Below are positions 63,550 through 64,000 of a stretch of 64,000 nucleotides of DNA, one piece after another. Position 1 is the stretch's first letter. The number at the start of each line of letters is the position of its first letter. The notes under the pieces were generated by a model. The model made no database searches, had not been told where the DNA came from, and saw only the letters and a list, made by a program, of their open reading frames with translations. Location: the NCBI GenBank assembly GCA_913777665.1, contig CAJYTF010000026.1, positions 1 through 64,000 on the forward strand, written 5' to 3'. The position numbers and the translations under genes were made by a program. Source of the stretch: an uncultured Myroides sp. GTDB lineage: Bacteria; Bacteroidota; Bacteroidia; Flavobacteriales; Flavobacteriaceae.

Positions 63550-64000
63550 TTACGAAAACATTTCTTTTACTTTTTCAAAAAAACTTTTATCTCCTTTTTG
63601 AGGATGTGGTATAAAATTGTCGTCTTCCTTCATTTTTTCGAAGAAATCTTTCTGTTCTTTTGTTAATTTTTTAGGTGTCCAAACGTTGATGTGGATTAGG
63701 AAATCGCCGTTTCCGTAGCCATTTAAACTTGGTAAACCTTTACCTTTTAATCTTAAAATCTTTCCGGATTGAATTCCTTCTTCAATTTTAATTCGAACTT
63801 TACCATTAACGGTATCAACTTCTTTAGATCCGCCCAAAGCAGCATCCGCAATATTCAAATATAAATCATAATGAATATTTTCGCCTTCGCGTTTTAAAAA
63901 TTCGTGCTCAATTTCTTCGATCACCACAATTAAATCACCAGGAATACTGTTTGCACCAGGTGCATCGTTTCCTTTACCTGAAACTTTCAACTGAATACCG
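63550..64000 (-). CDS. dnaJ: chaperone protein DnaJ, C-terminal part (5' end beyond window)
   Basis: The last 149 codons of dnaJ are in view; the frame is open to the window edge. GIQLKVSGKGNDAPG, PGDLIVVIEE, FLKREGENIHYDLYLNIADAALG and the conserved ILRLKGKGLPSLNGYGNGDFLIHINVWTPKKL belong to C-terminal domains I and II of DnaJ (client binding and dimerisation). The J domain and zinc finger should lie beyond 64000. A 10-bp inverted repeat (63521-63530 with 63544-63553) overlaps the stop codon. Confidence 0.95.
   Translation of the reverse strand, partial: GIQLKVSGKGNDAPGANSIPGDLIVVIEEIEHEFLKREGENIHYDLYLNIADAALGGSKEVDTVNGKVRIKIEEGIQSGKILRLKGKGLPSLNGYGNGDFLIHINVWTPKKLTKEQKDFFEKMKEDDNFIPHPQKGDKSFFEKVKEMFS

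Noticed and set aside
63521..63553. Inverted repeat over the dnaJ stop codon as a terminator
   Set aside because: No T run follows on the minus strand; the better terminator is at 63443-63480.
63491..63601. 36-codon open frame on plus starting MKKKIHRFISV
   Set aside because: Overlaps the dnaJ 3' end and its inverted repeat; no supporting promoter or similarity.

Overview
The window is about 64 kb of low-GC chromosome that I place in the Flavobacteriaceae (Bacteroidota; Flavobacterium/Myroides-like). The reasons are the Bacteroidota promoter pattern TTG-N19-21-TAnnTTTG, the near absence of Shine-Dalgarno sequences, many SPII lipoproteins, a lipoprotein-type TamA partner (TamL) next to TamB, PorT-like beta-barrels, DUF3810, a BtuB/BtuG-like pair and a flavobacterial SRP RNA. 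Several usable starts lie inside longer open frames that begin with TTG. Those starts are corrected here (ferredoxin, Usp, BtuF-like, BtuB-like, XerD, AroQ, DAO oxidoreductase and others).

Layout. 1-2.4 kb: two small lipoproteins, a DUF421 membrane protein, and a gene-free stretch with two structured RNA candidates. 2.4-14.6 kb: sterol-desaturase-like protein, pepT, ECF sigma factor, uvrA, M1 aminopeptidase, DEAD-box helicase with two small genes, pepD. 14.7-21 kb: thioredoxin-like ferredoxin, DUF3810, NDH-2, membrane protein, glutamine cyclotransferase, SRP RNA, mnmE. 21.1-30.2 kb: Usp, then a vitamin B12 uptake region (btuF/btuC on minus; riboswitch-btuB-btuG-like on plus). This region is split by a roughly 3-kb block of orphan genes, one broken by an in-frame stop. 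30.2-45.6 kb: dihydrolipoamide acyltransferase, glycosyltransferase, hutG, hutI, TamL/TamB, Cys/Met PLP enzyme divergent from an Lrp regulator, xerD. 45.6-57.5 kb: three beta-barrel genes, aroQ, proS, a Gly/Trp-rich lipoprotein, FadL-like porin, acs, NMO/FabK-like oxidoreductase, mnmA, YwqK-like protein. 57.6-64 kb: DAO oxidoreductase, a scar made of two gene tails (yidC and rny), then an operon of ABC transporter - sigma-54-type response regulator - degenerate DEAD-box-like protein, and the 3' end of dnaJ.

Most of the window is housekeeping. I saw no CRISPR array, tRNA, rRNA, transposase, prophage or recognisable defence island. The items most worth following are two promoter-plus-terminator small RNA candidates (2170-2330 and 33905-34040), the yidC/rny rearrangement scar (58894-59332), the stop-interrupted lipoprotein gene (25279-26019), the split B12 locus, and the operon pairing an HTH-less sigma-54 activator with a helicase-like protein that has lost its ATPase motifs.
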